Assembly (NCBI GenBank): GCA_902614065.1
Contig: CACMJT010000005.1
Coordinates: 1 to 37,527 of the forward strand
Origin: an uncultured Bacteroidota bacterium
Lineage (GTDB): Bacteria > Bacteroidota > Bacteroidia > Flavobacteriales > Flavobacteriaceae
DNA length: 37,527 nt
Direction of reading: 5' to 3'
This document shows positions 1 to 8,680 of the stretch, in pieces. Each line of letters begins with the position of its first letter. Within the stretch, counting starts at the first letter, position 1. The notes under the pieces were generated by a model that was not told the DNA's origin, ran no database searches, and saw only the letters and a program-made list of their open reading frames with translations. The translations under genes and the position numbers were made by a program.

Positions 1-2418
1 ACCACCTTTTATTATGTTTAACCTTAAAATATGAACCCCTTTACCAATTACATTACTTGTATTTTTTGTAACTGTAGTCCAACTTTGCCAATCGTTAGTT
101 ACTGGGAGAGTGAGATTATCCATAACCTCTATATAACGGCCAGTCGATTCATCAACAAGATCAAGCGAAATTTCACCAGCATCCGAGTTTGCAGCAACCC
201 TAAAATCAATAGTGAATTTTCTATTTTGACTGTTGTATATTTTATATTCGACATAGTCATTTTTATCTGTATATCCGATGTTGGAACCACCACCATCATC
301 AGTTGTGCTTTCGACGGAAATCCCTAACATATTAACATAATCTTCAGCTTCAATTTTGGCGGGCAGAACATACCTTGGCTCTAGGTTGTTCAAGACTTCC
401 ATATTTGAAAACTTATCAAGATTTTTTCCTGTTTTGGATTTTATTTTATCACCTGAATACGTAATTAAAATTTTTTGGGTAAAAAGGAGGTTGTCCTCTA
501 AATTGATAACAATTGTTCTAGTTTTATTAGCGTTGTATGAAATGGATTGAATATTTAAATCATTATTTTCAACTGTTACATTAAAATCATCTATAACATT
601 TTCTAATGTGGACTCATCAACGTCTTGGTTTAAATACAATTCAATTGATTTTTCGTCAGTACCAGTTTTAGCAGAAACAGAACTGAAATTTGCTTGATTA
701 ATTTCTCCAACTTTAACAAATTCTATTGAACTAATATTAACCTCATTATTGGAATCAAAATGTATTTTTATCTCTTGACTACCTTCATTCAAAACCACTC
801 CATTCATTGAAGTTGTAATAAAATCAAACCAACCACCAGTACTGTTTGTTGACAAAACAGAAGTTAAGTTTTGGTCATTATTTGAAAGATAGAATTTTGC
901 TCCATCAGCGGCAGATGCATGACGAAAATCTGCTCGATATAGGCCAGCCTCCTTTACGTTGACAGTATATTTTATCCATTCTCCTTTACCAACAAAACCT
1001 ATGTGATAACCATTACTTTTCGAATCATTATTAGTCTCTATGTCAACACCATCATTTCTGTATCTCCAACCCCTATTCCAAGCTTGAAACGAACCAGTTG
1101 ATAAATTATAATCAGCAGAATCTAAATCATAATAAGCAAAGCCGCTTTTTCCAAGATCATAGTCAGATAAATAAACCATACCTGGAATTTCTTGAGCTTT
1201 ATTATACGGTATTGTTTCATTGGTGTGCGGTTGCCGCAAAAGAGCGTCTTTAATTCCTTTTCGGTATAAGCAATTTTTTATAAGTAGATTATCTGCTAAT
1301 TTCATCATAGCAGCAAAAGCATCATCCTCACTTGGTTTATCGCCCTCTCCTTTCCAATAATTGATAATTTCTTGATACCCTGGATTTTTGACAACAGAAA
1401 ATGCACTATCTATATCACCAAGTTTTTTAATAGCCCACCAAGCCCATCCAACATTGTTTGACTCAAATAAGTAAACCGCATCCGTATACCACTTGTTAGA
1501 ATTCTCTCCAGATTCTCCCATCCAAAGAGGCACATTATAATTATCCCTCAGCGGTAAAATCCAATCCAAGTCATTCTCATTTGTCGAGTTCCAATATTTA
1601 TGAAAACTATAAACCATATTATCATCCCAGGGAGGTGTAAGACCAGCATGATTGTTTCCGTAATCATTTCCTTCAATAAATAAAATATGGTTATCACCAA
1701 CACCCCTAATTTCAGTAGTTATTCTTTCATAAATATCCCTTAATGCTACGCCACCTGGTAAGTCCCAGTTTGTTTCATTAATTAGGTCATAGCCTCCAAT
1801 CCATTTGTTATCCTTATATCTTTCGGCAATTTTTTTCCAAAGCTCAACTAGTTTTGTTTTGTTTCTTTCACTTTCCCAAAGCGATGGTTTTGATGGGTCA
1901 TAATCTGAAATTTCTGAATTTCTCCCCTGACCGCCCGGAGCAGCATGCATATCCAATATTACATACATTTGATGTGGTTCTGCCCATTCCAGAACGTTGT
2001 CAATAATATCAAAGCCTGTTTCAAGCCATGTATTTTGATCACTATTTGGTTCTTCTTGAATTGGGAGGGTAAATAAATTATAATGCAACGGAACTCTAAT
2101 GCTATTAAATCCCCAAGCAGCTAAAGAATCAACATCTTCTTGCATAAAATGATTCTCTCTCCATTTTGCAAAAAATTGATTTGTTTTTTCTTCACCAACA
2201 AGTTCTGTAAATTTTTCAACAAACTCATGTTGTGCACCAGCTGTTCCTTCCGATTGCATCATGTAACCTTCCATAACTAGCCAACCACCAGGTGTGTAGC
2301 CCCTCAGTAAAACCTCGTTACCATTCTCATCCACAATGATTTTTCCACTGGTTTTTAGGCCCTGAGAAAATATAAATGACGTGAAAAGAACAAGAATTAT
2401 TGTTAGTTGTTTTCGCAC
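1..2418 (-). CDS. GH5 family secreted glycoside hydrolase with two CBM6-like modules (partial, C-terminus beyond window)
   Basis: The reading frame is open from a GTG at 2418 to the window edge, 806 codons with no stop. An in-frame TAA lies four codons upstream of that GTG and no ATG precedes the signal peptide, so GTG is the likely start. Residues 1-19 form a signal peptide (MRKQLTIILVLFTSFIFSQ). Residues about 20-400 are a GH5 TIM barrel: the acid/base glutamate is E215 in GYDLINET and the nucleophile is E302 in LWMGESGEN. Residues about 405-566 resemble a CBM6 beta-sandwich (AYYDLDSADYN, WRYRNDGVDIE). About 566-686 look like an Ig/SwmB-type linker domain, and 686 onward begins a second CBM6-like module (PAKIEAEDYVNM). 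A beta-glucan or cellulose-type substrate is likely, but the subfamily cannot be read by eye. A type IX secretion tail may lie past the edge. The gene diverges from the Rieske gene. Confidence 0.9.
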   Translation of the reverse strand, partial: MRKQLTIILVLFTSFIFSQGLKTSGKIIVDENGNEVLLRGYTPGGWLVMEGYMMQSEGTAGAQHEFVEKFTELVGEEKTNQFFAKWRENHFMQEDVDSLAAWGFNSIRVPLHYNLFTLPIQEEPNSDQNTWLETGFDIIDNVLEWAEPHQMYVILDMHAAPGGQGRNSEISDYDPSKPSLWESERNKTKLVELWKKIAERYKDNKWIGGYDLINETNWDLPGGVALRDIYERITTEIRGVGDNHILFIEGNDYGNNHAGLTPPWDDNMVYSFHKYWNSTNENDLDWILPLRDNYNVPLWMGESGENSNKWYTDAVYLFESNNVGWAWWAIKKLGDIDSAFSVVKNPGYQEIINYWKGEGDKPSEDDAFAAMMKLADNLLIKNCLYRKGIKDALLRQPHTNETIPYNKAQEIPGMVYLSDYDLGKSGFAYYDLDSADYNLSTGSFQAWNRGWRYRNDGVDIETNNDSKSNGYHIGFVGKGEWIKYTVNVKEAGLYRADFRHASAADGAKFYLSNNDQNLTSVLSTNSTGGWFDFITTSMNGVVLNEGSQEIKIHFDSNNEVNISSIEFVKVGEINQANFSSVSAKTGTDEKSIELYLNQDVDESTLENVIDDFNVTVENNDLNIQSISYNANKTRTIVINLEDNLLFTQKILITYSGDKIKSKTGKNLDKFSNMEVLNNLEPRYVLPAKIEAEDYVNMLGISVESTTDDGGGSNIGYTDKNDYVEYKIYNSQNRKFTIDFRVAANSDAGEISLDLVDESTGRYIEVMDNLTLPVTNDWQSWTTVTKNTSNVIGKGVHILRLNIIKGG

Positions 2419-2526
2419 TGCCCAAAATTAAGAAAAATTACTGTGCGTGCATAGCAATATCCATCATAATGTTTTAAAAAAATTCTTGATTTTTAGTATT
2501 GGTACAAAAATTGGTATATTGTCTAC
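2419..2526. other. Divergent intergenic region between the GH5 and Rieske genes
   Basis: This 108-base AT-rich spacer must carry promoters for both directions. I found no good match to the Bacteroidota TTTG/TAnnTTTG pair on either strand; TATATTG just before the Rieske ATG is only a partial match. There is no hairpin with a T-run and no small gene. Confidence 0.5.
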
Positions 2527-3024
2527 ATGAGCGAAAAAGAAAAAAATAAAAGAAGAGAATTTCTAAATCATGTTTGTCCTGCTGTAGCGATGGCTTTTTT
2601 AGGTGTTCCTGCCATTCAATCGTGTTCATCTGGTGATGATGATACTGATACGGGGAGCGGCAACAATAATGGTGGAAACACTGGAGGAAATACTGATGCT
2701 GGTTACACAAAAAGTGGAAATACAATTACCATTGATTTGAATCATTCAAATTTTTCAAATTTGCAAAGCCAAGGTTGGATTCAATTTACAGCTGAGAAAA
2801 TGTTGATATTAAAATTGAGTTCTTCTTCTTACAAAGCCTTTGACGGAAGATGTCCTCATCAGGGTGTACACACTGCTTGGAGCTATAACACATCCAATAA
2901 CAGATTTACTTGTGGTCAACACGGAAATTCTTATGACACAGATTGTGTCACGCCTGGAAATGGTGGGGTTCTAACTTGCTACAATACTACACTAAATGGA
3001 TCTAGCCTTGTAGTTACTACATAG
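2527..3024 (+). CDS. Rieske [2Fe-2S] domain lipoprotein
   Basis: A 165-residue exported iron-sulfur protein. The N-terminus has a twin-arginine-like KRREFL motif, a hydrophobic stretch (about residues 17-30) and a possible lipid-attachment cysteine at C33 (IQSC). A low-complexity Gly/Asn/Thr/Asp linker follows (about 34-60). The C-terminal Rieske fold carries both cluster-binding boxes: C109-P-H111 and C129-G-Q-H132. Two further cysteines, C140 and C151, could form a disulfide. The cluster would sit outside the cytoplasmic membrane, tethered by the linker, as a one-electron carrier. No oxygenase catalytic domain is attached, so the partner is unknown. The next gene starts 11 bases downstream on the same strand and encodes a photolyase-family flavoprotein, which suggests co-transcription. 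A ferredoxin-type subunit of an oxygenase is less likely because of the export signal. Confidence 0.88.
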   Translation: MSEKEKNKRREFLNHVCPAVAMAFLGVPAIQSCSSGDDDTDTGSGNNNGGNTGGNTDAGYTKSGNTITIDLNHSNFSNLQSQGWIQFTAEKMLILKLSSSSYKAFDGRCPHQGVHTAWSYNTSNNRFTCGQHGNSYDTDCVTPGNGGVLTCYNTTLNGSSLVVTT

Positions 3025-3035
3025 TAAATTTTCAT

Positions 3036-4496
3036 TTGAAACCAAATATCAATATTTTTTGGTTCAAAAGAGATCTTAGGCTCGTAGATAACATTGCATT
3101 AAGCGATGCTATTGAATCCAAAAATCCACTACTGCTTATTTATTTATTTGAACCAATAGTCATTAATGATCGGCATACTTCAAAAAAACACATAAATTTC
3201 ATCAGAGAATCCATTTTAGACCTCAACAACAGTTTGAAAAAATTTGACACTCATATTCATGTCTATGAATGTGAATTAATCAATTTTTTTCAAAAATTAT
3301 CAAAAAAATACAATGTGAAATCCGTTTTTTCGACAGAGGAAATAGGTCTAGATATTACTTACAAGAGAGATATTGCCTTCAAATCTTTTTGCAAAACAAA
3401 TAAAATTGAATGGATTGAAAAACCAAGGACTGGTGTTTTTAGAGGAAGAAAAAATAGAGACAAATGGATTGAAAACTGGAAAACTCAAATGATGCAACCA
3501 ATTAAAGCTCTCAATACAAGTTGTGAAAGCTTTATTAATGTAAGTATTGATAAGCTTGATGAGATTAAAATTAAAAAAACTAGCCCAAGTCATACACAAA
3601 AGGGAGGTCCAACAGAGGCTCACAAATACTTGAAAAGCTTTTTAAATGATAGATATAAAAAATATCATTTTAAAATTAGTAAACCTGAACTTTCAAGATA
3701 TCATTGTTCTAGATTGTCTCCATATTTTTCTTGGGGAAATTTATCAACAAGATATGTTTGGCAATTAGCAAAAAAAGAAATTGAAAAAGGCAAATCAAGA
3801 TTACACTTCAACTCGTTCACATCGAGATTAAGGTGGCAATCACATTTTATACAAAAATTTGAGATGGAATCAGAAATGGAATTTAGAAGCATTAATAAAG
3901 GATATAAAAACAATAAGACAATCAACAAAAAATATTTAAATGCTTGGAAAAAAGGAAAGACTGGATTTCCTCTGGTCGATGCAAGTATGAGATGTGTTGT
4001 AAAGACTGGTTATCTAAATTTTAGAATGAGAGCATTACTAGTTTCATTTTTAACACACCATTTATGGCAGAATTGGCAAGACGGAGTGGTTCATTTGGCA
4101 AAAAACTTTTTGGATTTTGAACCTGGAATTCACTACCCACAATTTCAGATGCAGGCAGGTGAAACTGGAATCAATATGATAAGAATTTATAATCCTGTGA
4201 AGAATTCTCTAGAACACGACCCTGATGCAAATTTTATTAAAAAATGGGTTCCAGAACTTGAGCATTTACCTTTAAAATTGATCCATGAGCCATGGAAAAT
4301 TAATTTAATTGAAGAAAAACTTTACAACTTTAAACTGGATAAAAACTATCCAAAACCCATTGTTAATATTCAAGAAACCTATAAACATGCATCTCAGTCA
4401 TTATGGAAACTAAAGTCAAATTCCTTAGTTAAGAAGGAATCAAAAAGGATATTAAAAAAGCATACCAATGCCGATCGTTCCGCTTTTGATGATTAA
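3036..4496 (+). CDS. Cryptochrome/DNA photolyase family flavoprotein
   Basis: A 486-residue protein beginning at TTG; no ATG lies before the conserved [14 protein letters not shown] antenna-domain start, so TTG is accepted. Residues 1 to about 135 form the Rossmann-like photolyase N-domain. Residues about 220-420 form the helical FAD-binding domain, with [13 protein letters not shown] (307-319), [17 protein letters not shown] and RIYNPVKNS (383-391). The section that in E. coli PhrB reads GGWQWAASTG is here [13 protein letters not shown] (366-378), so the usual proximal tryptophan is missing. I recall bacterial homologues with a similar QMQAG segment, but the subfamily has no symbol I can assign. 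It may repair UV photoproducts or act as a blue-light sensor. The C-terminus (about 455-486) is lysine-rich. It follows the Rieske gene by 11 bases and precedes the GH10 gene by 20. Confidence 0.85.
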   Translation: MKPNINIFWFKRDLRLVDNIALSDAIESKNPLLLIYLFEPIVINDRHTSKKHINFIRESILDLNNSLKKFDTHIHVYECELINFFQKLSKKYNVKSVFSTEEIGLDITYKRDIAFKSFCKTNKIEWIEKPRTGVFRGRKNRDKWIENWKTQMMQPIKALNTSCESFINVSIDKLDEIKIKKTSPSHTQKGGPTEAHKYLKSFLNDRYKKYHFKISKPELSRYHCSRLSPYFSWGNLSTRYVWQLAKKEIEKGKSRLHFNSFTSRLRWQSHFIQKFEMESEMEFRSINKGYKNNKTINKKYLNAWKKGKTGFPLVDASMRCVVKTGYLNFRMRALLVSFLTHHLWQNWQDGVVHLAKNFLDFEPGIHYPQFQMQAGETGINMIRIYNPVKNSLEHDPDANFIKKWVPELEHLPLKLIHEPWKINLIEEKLYNFKLDKNYPKPIVNIQETYKHASQSLWKLKSNSLVKKESKRILKKHTNADRSAFDD

Positions 4497-4516
4497 AAAC
4501 CCTATTTTTGAAATCT

Positions 4517-5650
4517 ATGAAAAAAATTTACCTATTAGTCTTGGTTTTATTAATTGGTTGTAGTTCTGACAGTATTGATAGTTCTGACGAAACGCCTGTA
4601 ATTATAGAGACTGGATTGAAAGACTTAGCCACTTCTAAAGGAAAATTTATTGGAAATTTAATGAGAGATGGTTTTTTTGATAATCATGACATCTACAATG
4701 GGGCCATAGATAATATTTTAAAAACAGAGTATAATGCACTCGTCACTGGGAATAAATTAAAAATGGTAAATCTTCTAAGGGACAGACCTGAGGACCCTTT
4801 CAACATAAAAATCAGCGACCTAAACACATACAATATTGACAGGTTTGTTAATTATGCCAACAAGCATAATATGAAAAAGAGAGGTCATGTTATGATTTGG
4901 TACAAACAAATTCCAAATTGGCTAGATGAAGAATCTAAAACTTGGACCTCACAACAAATCTATGATTTTACTGAATCTTACATAAGAGCTCTTAGCAGAT
5001 ACACCAATGGTAAAATCGATGAGTGGGATGTATTAAATGAAGCTATTGTCTTTAATGGCTACAGGTCCAATACATGGTATGAAAAGGTTAGCATTCAGGA
5101 AAATGATAATGGTGAAATTGGATATTTATCTTATTTTTCAAAGCTATTCAAGTGGGCCAGGGAAGAAAATCCAGACGTTAAACTATTCTACAATGATTAT
5201 GGAATTGAAGAATATGGAACATCAAAAAACAACTTGATGAGATCAATGGTTAAAAATTTAAAAACACAATTCAATACCCCAATTGATGGAGTTGGACTTC
5301 AAGCCCACTTTAGGCTTGAAGATATGACTAGCTCATTCATTGAAAAGTTTGGAAACACAATTGATGATTTAGGAAATGATGGGTTTGTTGCAAACTTAAC
5401 TGAATTAGATATTAGAATTTGTGATGGGATTTCCCAAGGTCTTGAGGAACAAAAAAATGCTTATAAGCAAATAATTTCCACTGCATTCTCTAAATCAAAT
5501 TGCAACACCATACTTATCTGGGGATCATCTGATATTGATAGTTGGATTCCTGCACATTTCCCTAGTTGTGGACAGGCAACTCCACATAATGAAAATTTTG
5601 AAAAAAAACCTGCATACTTTGGTATTGAGGAAGCTCTGAAACAGTTGTAG
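4517..5650 (+). CDS. GH10 family xylanase-like lipoprotein
   Basis: A 377-residue protein starting at the ATG at 4517; a TTG three codons upstream is possible, but the ATG directly precedes a lipoprotein signal (KKIYLLVLVLLIGC, lipid cysteine C15). The rest is one GH10 TIM barrel. The acid/base is E175 in WDVLNEA and the nucleophile E296 in LTELDI. QAH with H264 and the WGSSDIDSW segment also match the family. Two normally conserved substrate contacts differ: the WHSQ histidine is a tyrosine (IWYKQ, Y129), and the glutamate of the EN pair is a glycine (G78-N79). The predicted role is endo-1,4-beta-xylanase or a related activity at the cell surface or in the periplasm. The stop codon abuts the 3' end of the convergent tRNA-Arg with no spacer. 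The photolyase lies 20 bases upstream, so it may be co-transcribed with it. Confidence 0.9.
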   Translation: MKKIYLLVLVLLIGCSSDSIDSSDETPVIIETGLKDLATSKGKFIGNLMRDGFFDNHDIYNGAIDNILKTEYNALVTGNKLKMVNLLRDRPEDPFNIKISDLNTYNIDRFVNYANKHNMKKRGHVMIWYKQIPNWLDEESKTWTSQQIYDFTESYIRALSRYTNGKIDEWDVLNEAIVFNGYRSNTWYEKVSIQENDNGEIGYLSYFSKLFKWAREENPDVKLFYNDYGIEEYGTSKNNLMRSMVKNLKTQFNTPIDGVGLQAHFRLEDMTSSFIEKFGNTIDDLGNDGFVANLTELDIRICDGISQGLEEQKNAYKQIISTAFSKSNCNTILIWGSSDIDSWIPAHFPSCGQATPHNENFEKKPAYFGIEEALKQL

Positions 5651-5722
5651 TAGCCCCACTAGGAATCGAACCTAGATCTAAAGTTTAGGAAACTTTTGTT
5701 CTATCCATTGAACTATGGGGCT
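5651..5722 (-). tRNA. tRNA-Arg (anticodon CCT)
   Basis: On the minus strand the sequence folds as a full cloverleaf: acceptor AGCCCCA with TGGGGCT, D-stem GTTC/GAAC, anticodon stem AAAGT/ACTTT with loop TTCCTAA (anticodon CCT, reads AGG), and T-arm CTAGG-TTCGATT-CCTAG. The discriminator base is A and the CCA end is not encoded. It begins two bases after the add stop codon and ends directly against the GH10 stop codon, so it is probably processed from the long add-side transcript. No separate promoter or terminator is visible. Confidence 0.95.
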
Positions 5723-5724
5723 AA

Positions 5725-6717
5725 TTAGTAAGAACTATTTATTTTTTTAATCAGCTCTTTTTTTATTTCTGGGGTTGTAAATGAGTTAGAAATTGCATCT
5801 AAATTTGTTTTTTTAATATCATTTATATCCCAACCAAATTCTTTCATAACCAATTCGTACTCACTCGTTAAGTCAATATTTGAAATTGTCCTTCCATCAG
5901 TGCTGAGACTTAGTGAAATATTTGATTTAAATATTTTATCAACTGAATGTAAGGCAATAGATTCAAAAGTGGCGGTTTTAATATTACTCGTTAAACAAAT
6001 TTCGAGATGGATATCATTATTACTCAAATGTTTCATAAGGCTTTTATCCTCAACACACCGAACACCATGACCAATTCTTTTCACCTTAAGTCTTTTTAGC
6101 GTTTCTTTAATACTTTCTGGACCTTTGGCTTCACCGGCATGAGCTGTACTTTTTATATTGTTCTTATTTGCAAAGTTGAAGGCACTAACATGATTATCAA
6201 GGGAATGTCCTGCCTCGTCTGCTGCAATATCCAAAGCAAAAACCCCTGTGTTTTTAAATTTATCAACCAACCTAACAGTTTCCATACTTTGCATTTCGTT
6301 AAAATGTCTTAAAGTACATAATATGAGACCATAATGAATATCATATTTGTCTGAACACTTTTTTGAAATATTATTTACAATTTCAACAACATCATCGGCA
6401 GATAATTCGCCTCTGCAATGTAACAATGGAGCAAATCTAATTTCAACATAAATAACATTTTCAGCTTTTAATTGTTTAAATAAGTCCTCTACTACCAATT
6501 TAATGCTTGTTTCATCTTGCATTAAATCAACCGCAAATTCAGCACATTTAATATATTCTTTAACAGAACTGCATGAATATGGTGCTTTAAAATTCTTATT
6601 GAAAGTTTGAATATCAATTTTAGGATTTATTTTTTTTACCACATCAAAACTCAAGCAACAATCCAAATGCAAGTGCAACTCAACTTTAGGAAGATTTCTA
6701 AGGTCTTTATCTGACAT
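5725..6717 (-). CDS. add: Adenosine deaminase
   Basis: A 330-residue cytosolic zinc hydrolase converting adenosine (and deoxyadenosine) to inosine in purine salvage. Metal and catalytic residues are visible: HLHL (H15, H17), HAGE (H193, catalytic E196), GHGVR (H217) and the zinc aspartate D274 in LSTDGR. The classical TDDP motif is TDGR here; TD[NG]RT is, from memory, common in one bacterial branch of the family, so this does not argue against activity. The start at ATG 6717 overlaps the end of queG by 11 bases, and tRNA-Arg follows the stop by two bases, so it is the last protein gene of the run. An adenine or aminodeoxyfutalosine deaminase is a less likely reading of the same superfamily. 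Confidence 0.88.
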   Translation of the reverse strand: MSDKDLRNLPKVELHLHLDCCLSFDVVKKINPKIDIQTFNKNFKAPYSCSSVKEYIKCAEFAVDLMQDETSIKLVVEDLFKQLKAENVIYVEIRFAPLLHCRGELSADDVVEIVNNISKKCSDKYDIHYGLILCTLRHFNEMQSMETVRLVDKFKNTGVFALDIAADEAGHSLDNHVSAFNFANKNNIKSTAHAGEAKGPESIKETLKRLKVKRIGHGVRCVEDKSLMKHLSNNDIHLEICLTSNIKTATFESIALHSVDKIFKSNISLSLSTDGRTISNIDLTSEYELVMKEFGWDINDIKKTNLDAISNSFTTPEIKKELIKKINSSY

Positions 6718-7630
6718 AATTTATATTCCTTTTTAATCCTTTAAATTTTGATCGCTTGATTGGACTTTCTTTAAATACTTTTCTAAATGTTTCTTCTGTT
6801 AAATCAATCCAATCTGATTTCTTAAACTTACTAAGTTCTGGTATAGTTTCAAAAAGGACTTCATCATTCGCTTTTGAGAATCTATTCCAAGGACAAACAT
6901 CTTGACATATGTCACATCCAAAAATCCAATCCTTGAAATCAGTGGATAAATTTGATGAAAAATTATCTCTAAGTTCAATGGTGTAATAGGAAATGCACTT
7001 ACTTGCGTCAAGCTTGTAAGGTTCATAAATTGCATCTGTTGGACATGCATCTATGCAAGCTGTACAACTTCCGCAGTGATCTGTTGTTAGGTTATCATAA
7101 TTGAGCTCCAAATCAACTATTATTTCGGCAAGAAAAAAAAATGAACCTGATTGTTTATTAATTAAATTAGTATTTTTTCCAATCCAACCTAAACCACTTT
7201 TTTTTGCCCAAGCTCTTTCTAAAATTGGGGCTGAATCAACAAAAACTCTGCCCTCAAAATGTCCAAATTTGGTTTGCATGATATTTAAAAGTTCTTTGAG
7301 CTTCTTTTTTATAACTATGTGATAATCTTTTCCATAGGCATACTTAGAAATTTTAAATGTTTTATCATTTTTCAGAACTCGTTTAGGAAAATAATTATAT
7401 GTAAGAGAAATTACACTTTTAGAACCTTCAACTAACTTTGTGGTGTCCAATCTTTTATCAAAATTTCGTTCCATATATGACATCTTTCCATGGTAATTAT
7501 TTTTTAACCAACTTTCAAATCTATCTGCCTCAGATGCTAAAAAACCTGATTTTGAAATACCACAAGACATAAAACCAAGATCGAGAGATTTTGATTTAAT
7601 GAAATCTGTATATTGTTTTTTTAGATCCAT
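6707..7630 (-). CDS. queG: Epoxyqueuosine reductase
   Basis: A 307-residue cobalamin-dependent iron-sulfur enzyme that reduces epoxyqueuosine to queuosine in tRNA, the last step of queuosine synthesis. Cluster-binding cysteines are C186, C189, C192, C196 in [12 protein letters not shown], with C239, C242, C246 in [12 protein letters not shown] and C212 supplying the second set. The VDSAP segment carries the catalytic aspartate (D132). The family-typical WIGKN motif is at about 149-153. The length is normal for the form without the C-terminal HEAT repeats. The start codon lies two bases from the ruvB stop and the end overlaps add, consistent with translational coupling. Confidence 0.95.
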   Translation of the reverse strand: MDLKKQYTDFIKSKSLDLGFMSCGISKSGFLASEADRFESWLKNNYHGKMSYMERNFDKRLDTTKLVEGSKSVISLTYNYFPKRVLKNDKTFKISKYAYGKDYHIVIKKKLKELLNIMQTKFGHFEGRVFVDSAPILERAWAKKSGLGWIGKNTNLINKQSGSFFFLAEIIVDLELNYDNLTTDHCGSCTACIDACPTDAIYEPYKLDASKCISYYTIELRDNFSSNLSTDFKDWIFGCDICQDVCPWNRFSKANDEVLFETIPELSKFKKSDWIDLTEETFRKVFKESPIKRSKFKGLKRNINYVR

Positions 7631-7632
7631 TT

Positions 7633-8658
7633 TTAATCAAAAAGATCCTTTTGTGTTTTATTTGGTTTTAAATTAAGGTGCTCATAAGCTTTGGCAGTAA
7701 CTTCACGTCCTCTTGGTGTTCTTATAATGAAACCTTGTTGAATTAAAAAAGGCTCATAAACTTCTTCTATTGTTTCTGCCGTTTCAGAAACAGCTGTCGA
7801 TAGTGTATTAATTCCAATTGGGCCACCGTTGAATTTATTGATAATGGTATCTAAAATTTTATTATCCATTTCATCAAGGCCAAATTTATCGACACTAAGC
7901 GACTCTAGAGCATATTGAGTTATCGCTAAATCAATCTTACCACTACCCTTAATTTGGGCAAAATCTCTGACTCTCCTTAAAAGTGAGTTGCAAATTCTCG
8001 GTGTCCCACGACTTCTTCCAGCTATTTCATCCGACGCTAAGTCTTCAATAGAAATATTTAAAATTTCTGCACTTCTTTTAATAATTTTTGACAAAACATT
8101 TTTATCATAATATTCAAGTCTGTTATTTATACCAAACCTTGCTCTCATGGGTGCTGTCAACAATCCAGATCTGGTTGTAGCGCCTATTAATGTAAATTGA
8201 TTCAAATTAATTTGAACTGATCTTGCATTAGGACCAGTTTCAATCATAATATCAATTTTGTAGTCCTCCATTGCTGAATACAAATATTCCTCAACAACCG
8301 GTGACAGCCTGTGAATTTCGTCAATGAATAAAACATCTCTTTCCTCTAAACTTGTGAGCAATCCTGCTAAATCTCCTGGCTTATCGATAACCGGGCCTGA
8401 CGATACTTTTAATCCGACACCAAGTTCATTTGCTAATATATGAGCCAAGGTTGTTTTGCCTAAGCCTGGGGGGCCGTGAAGTAATGTGTGGTCCAAAGCA
8501 TCCGAACGTTGATTAGCGGCTTCTACAAAAATCTTTAAGTTATCAATTACGCTTTTTTGACCATTAAAATCGTTAAAGTTAAGTGGTCTAAGCGCTTTAT
8601 CGATTTCAACTTCCTCTGGGTTTAAATTTTCTTTAGTTGGATCCAAAGATTCGTTCAT
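7633..8658 (-). CDS. ruvB: Holliday junction branch migration helicase subunit RuvB
   Basis: A 341-residue AAA+ motor that drives Holliday junction branch migration with RuvA. I use the ATG at 8658 rather than a TTG two codons upstream. The Walker A motif is GPPGLGKTT (62-70) and Walker B is FIDEIH (111-116); the arginine finger is in MRARFG and sensor 2 in RGTPRI. The C-terminal winged helix follows (about 250-341, [20 protein letters not shown]). Full length, no damage. It sits 22 bases after coxA on the same strand, which suggests it is transcribed with the respiratory genes; RuvA and RuvC are not in this window. Confidence 0.97.
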   Translation of the reverse strand: MNESLDPTKENLNPEEVEIDKALRPLNFNDFNGQKSVIDNLKIFVEAANQRSDALDHTLLHGPPGLGKTTLAHILANELGVGLKVSSGPVIDKPGDLAGLLTSLEERDVLFIDEIHRLSPVVEEYLYSAMEDYKIDIMIETGPNARSVQINLNQFTLIGATTRSGLLTAPMRARFGINNRLEYYDKNVLSKIIKRSAEILNISIEDLASDEIAGRSRGTPRICNSLLRRVRDFAQIKGSGKIDLAITQYALESLSVDKFGLDEMDNKILDTIINKFNGGPIGINTLSTAVSETAETIEEVYEPFLIQQGFIIRTPRGREVTAKAYEHLNLKPNKTQKDLFD

Positions 8659-8680
8659 GCCCAAATATAGCTATTCAAAT

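Noticed and set aside
31-550. Two plus-strand frames of 98 and 64 codons at the left edge
   Set aside because: They lie opposite the GH5 gene, whose minus-strand frame encodes recognisable CBM6-like sequence; the plus-strand products have no family resemblance.
5880-5915. TDGR instead of TDDP in adenosine deaminase
   Set aside because: A known-type variant (TD[NG]RT) of one bacterial branch as far as I recall; other catalytic residues are intact.
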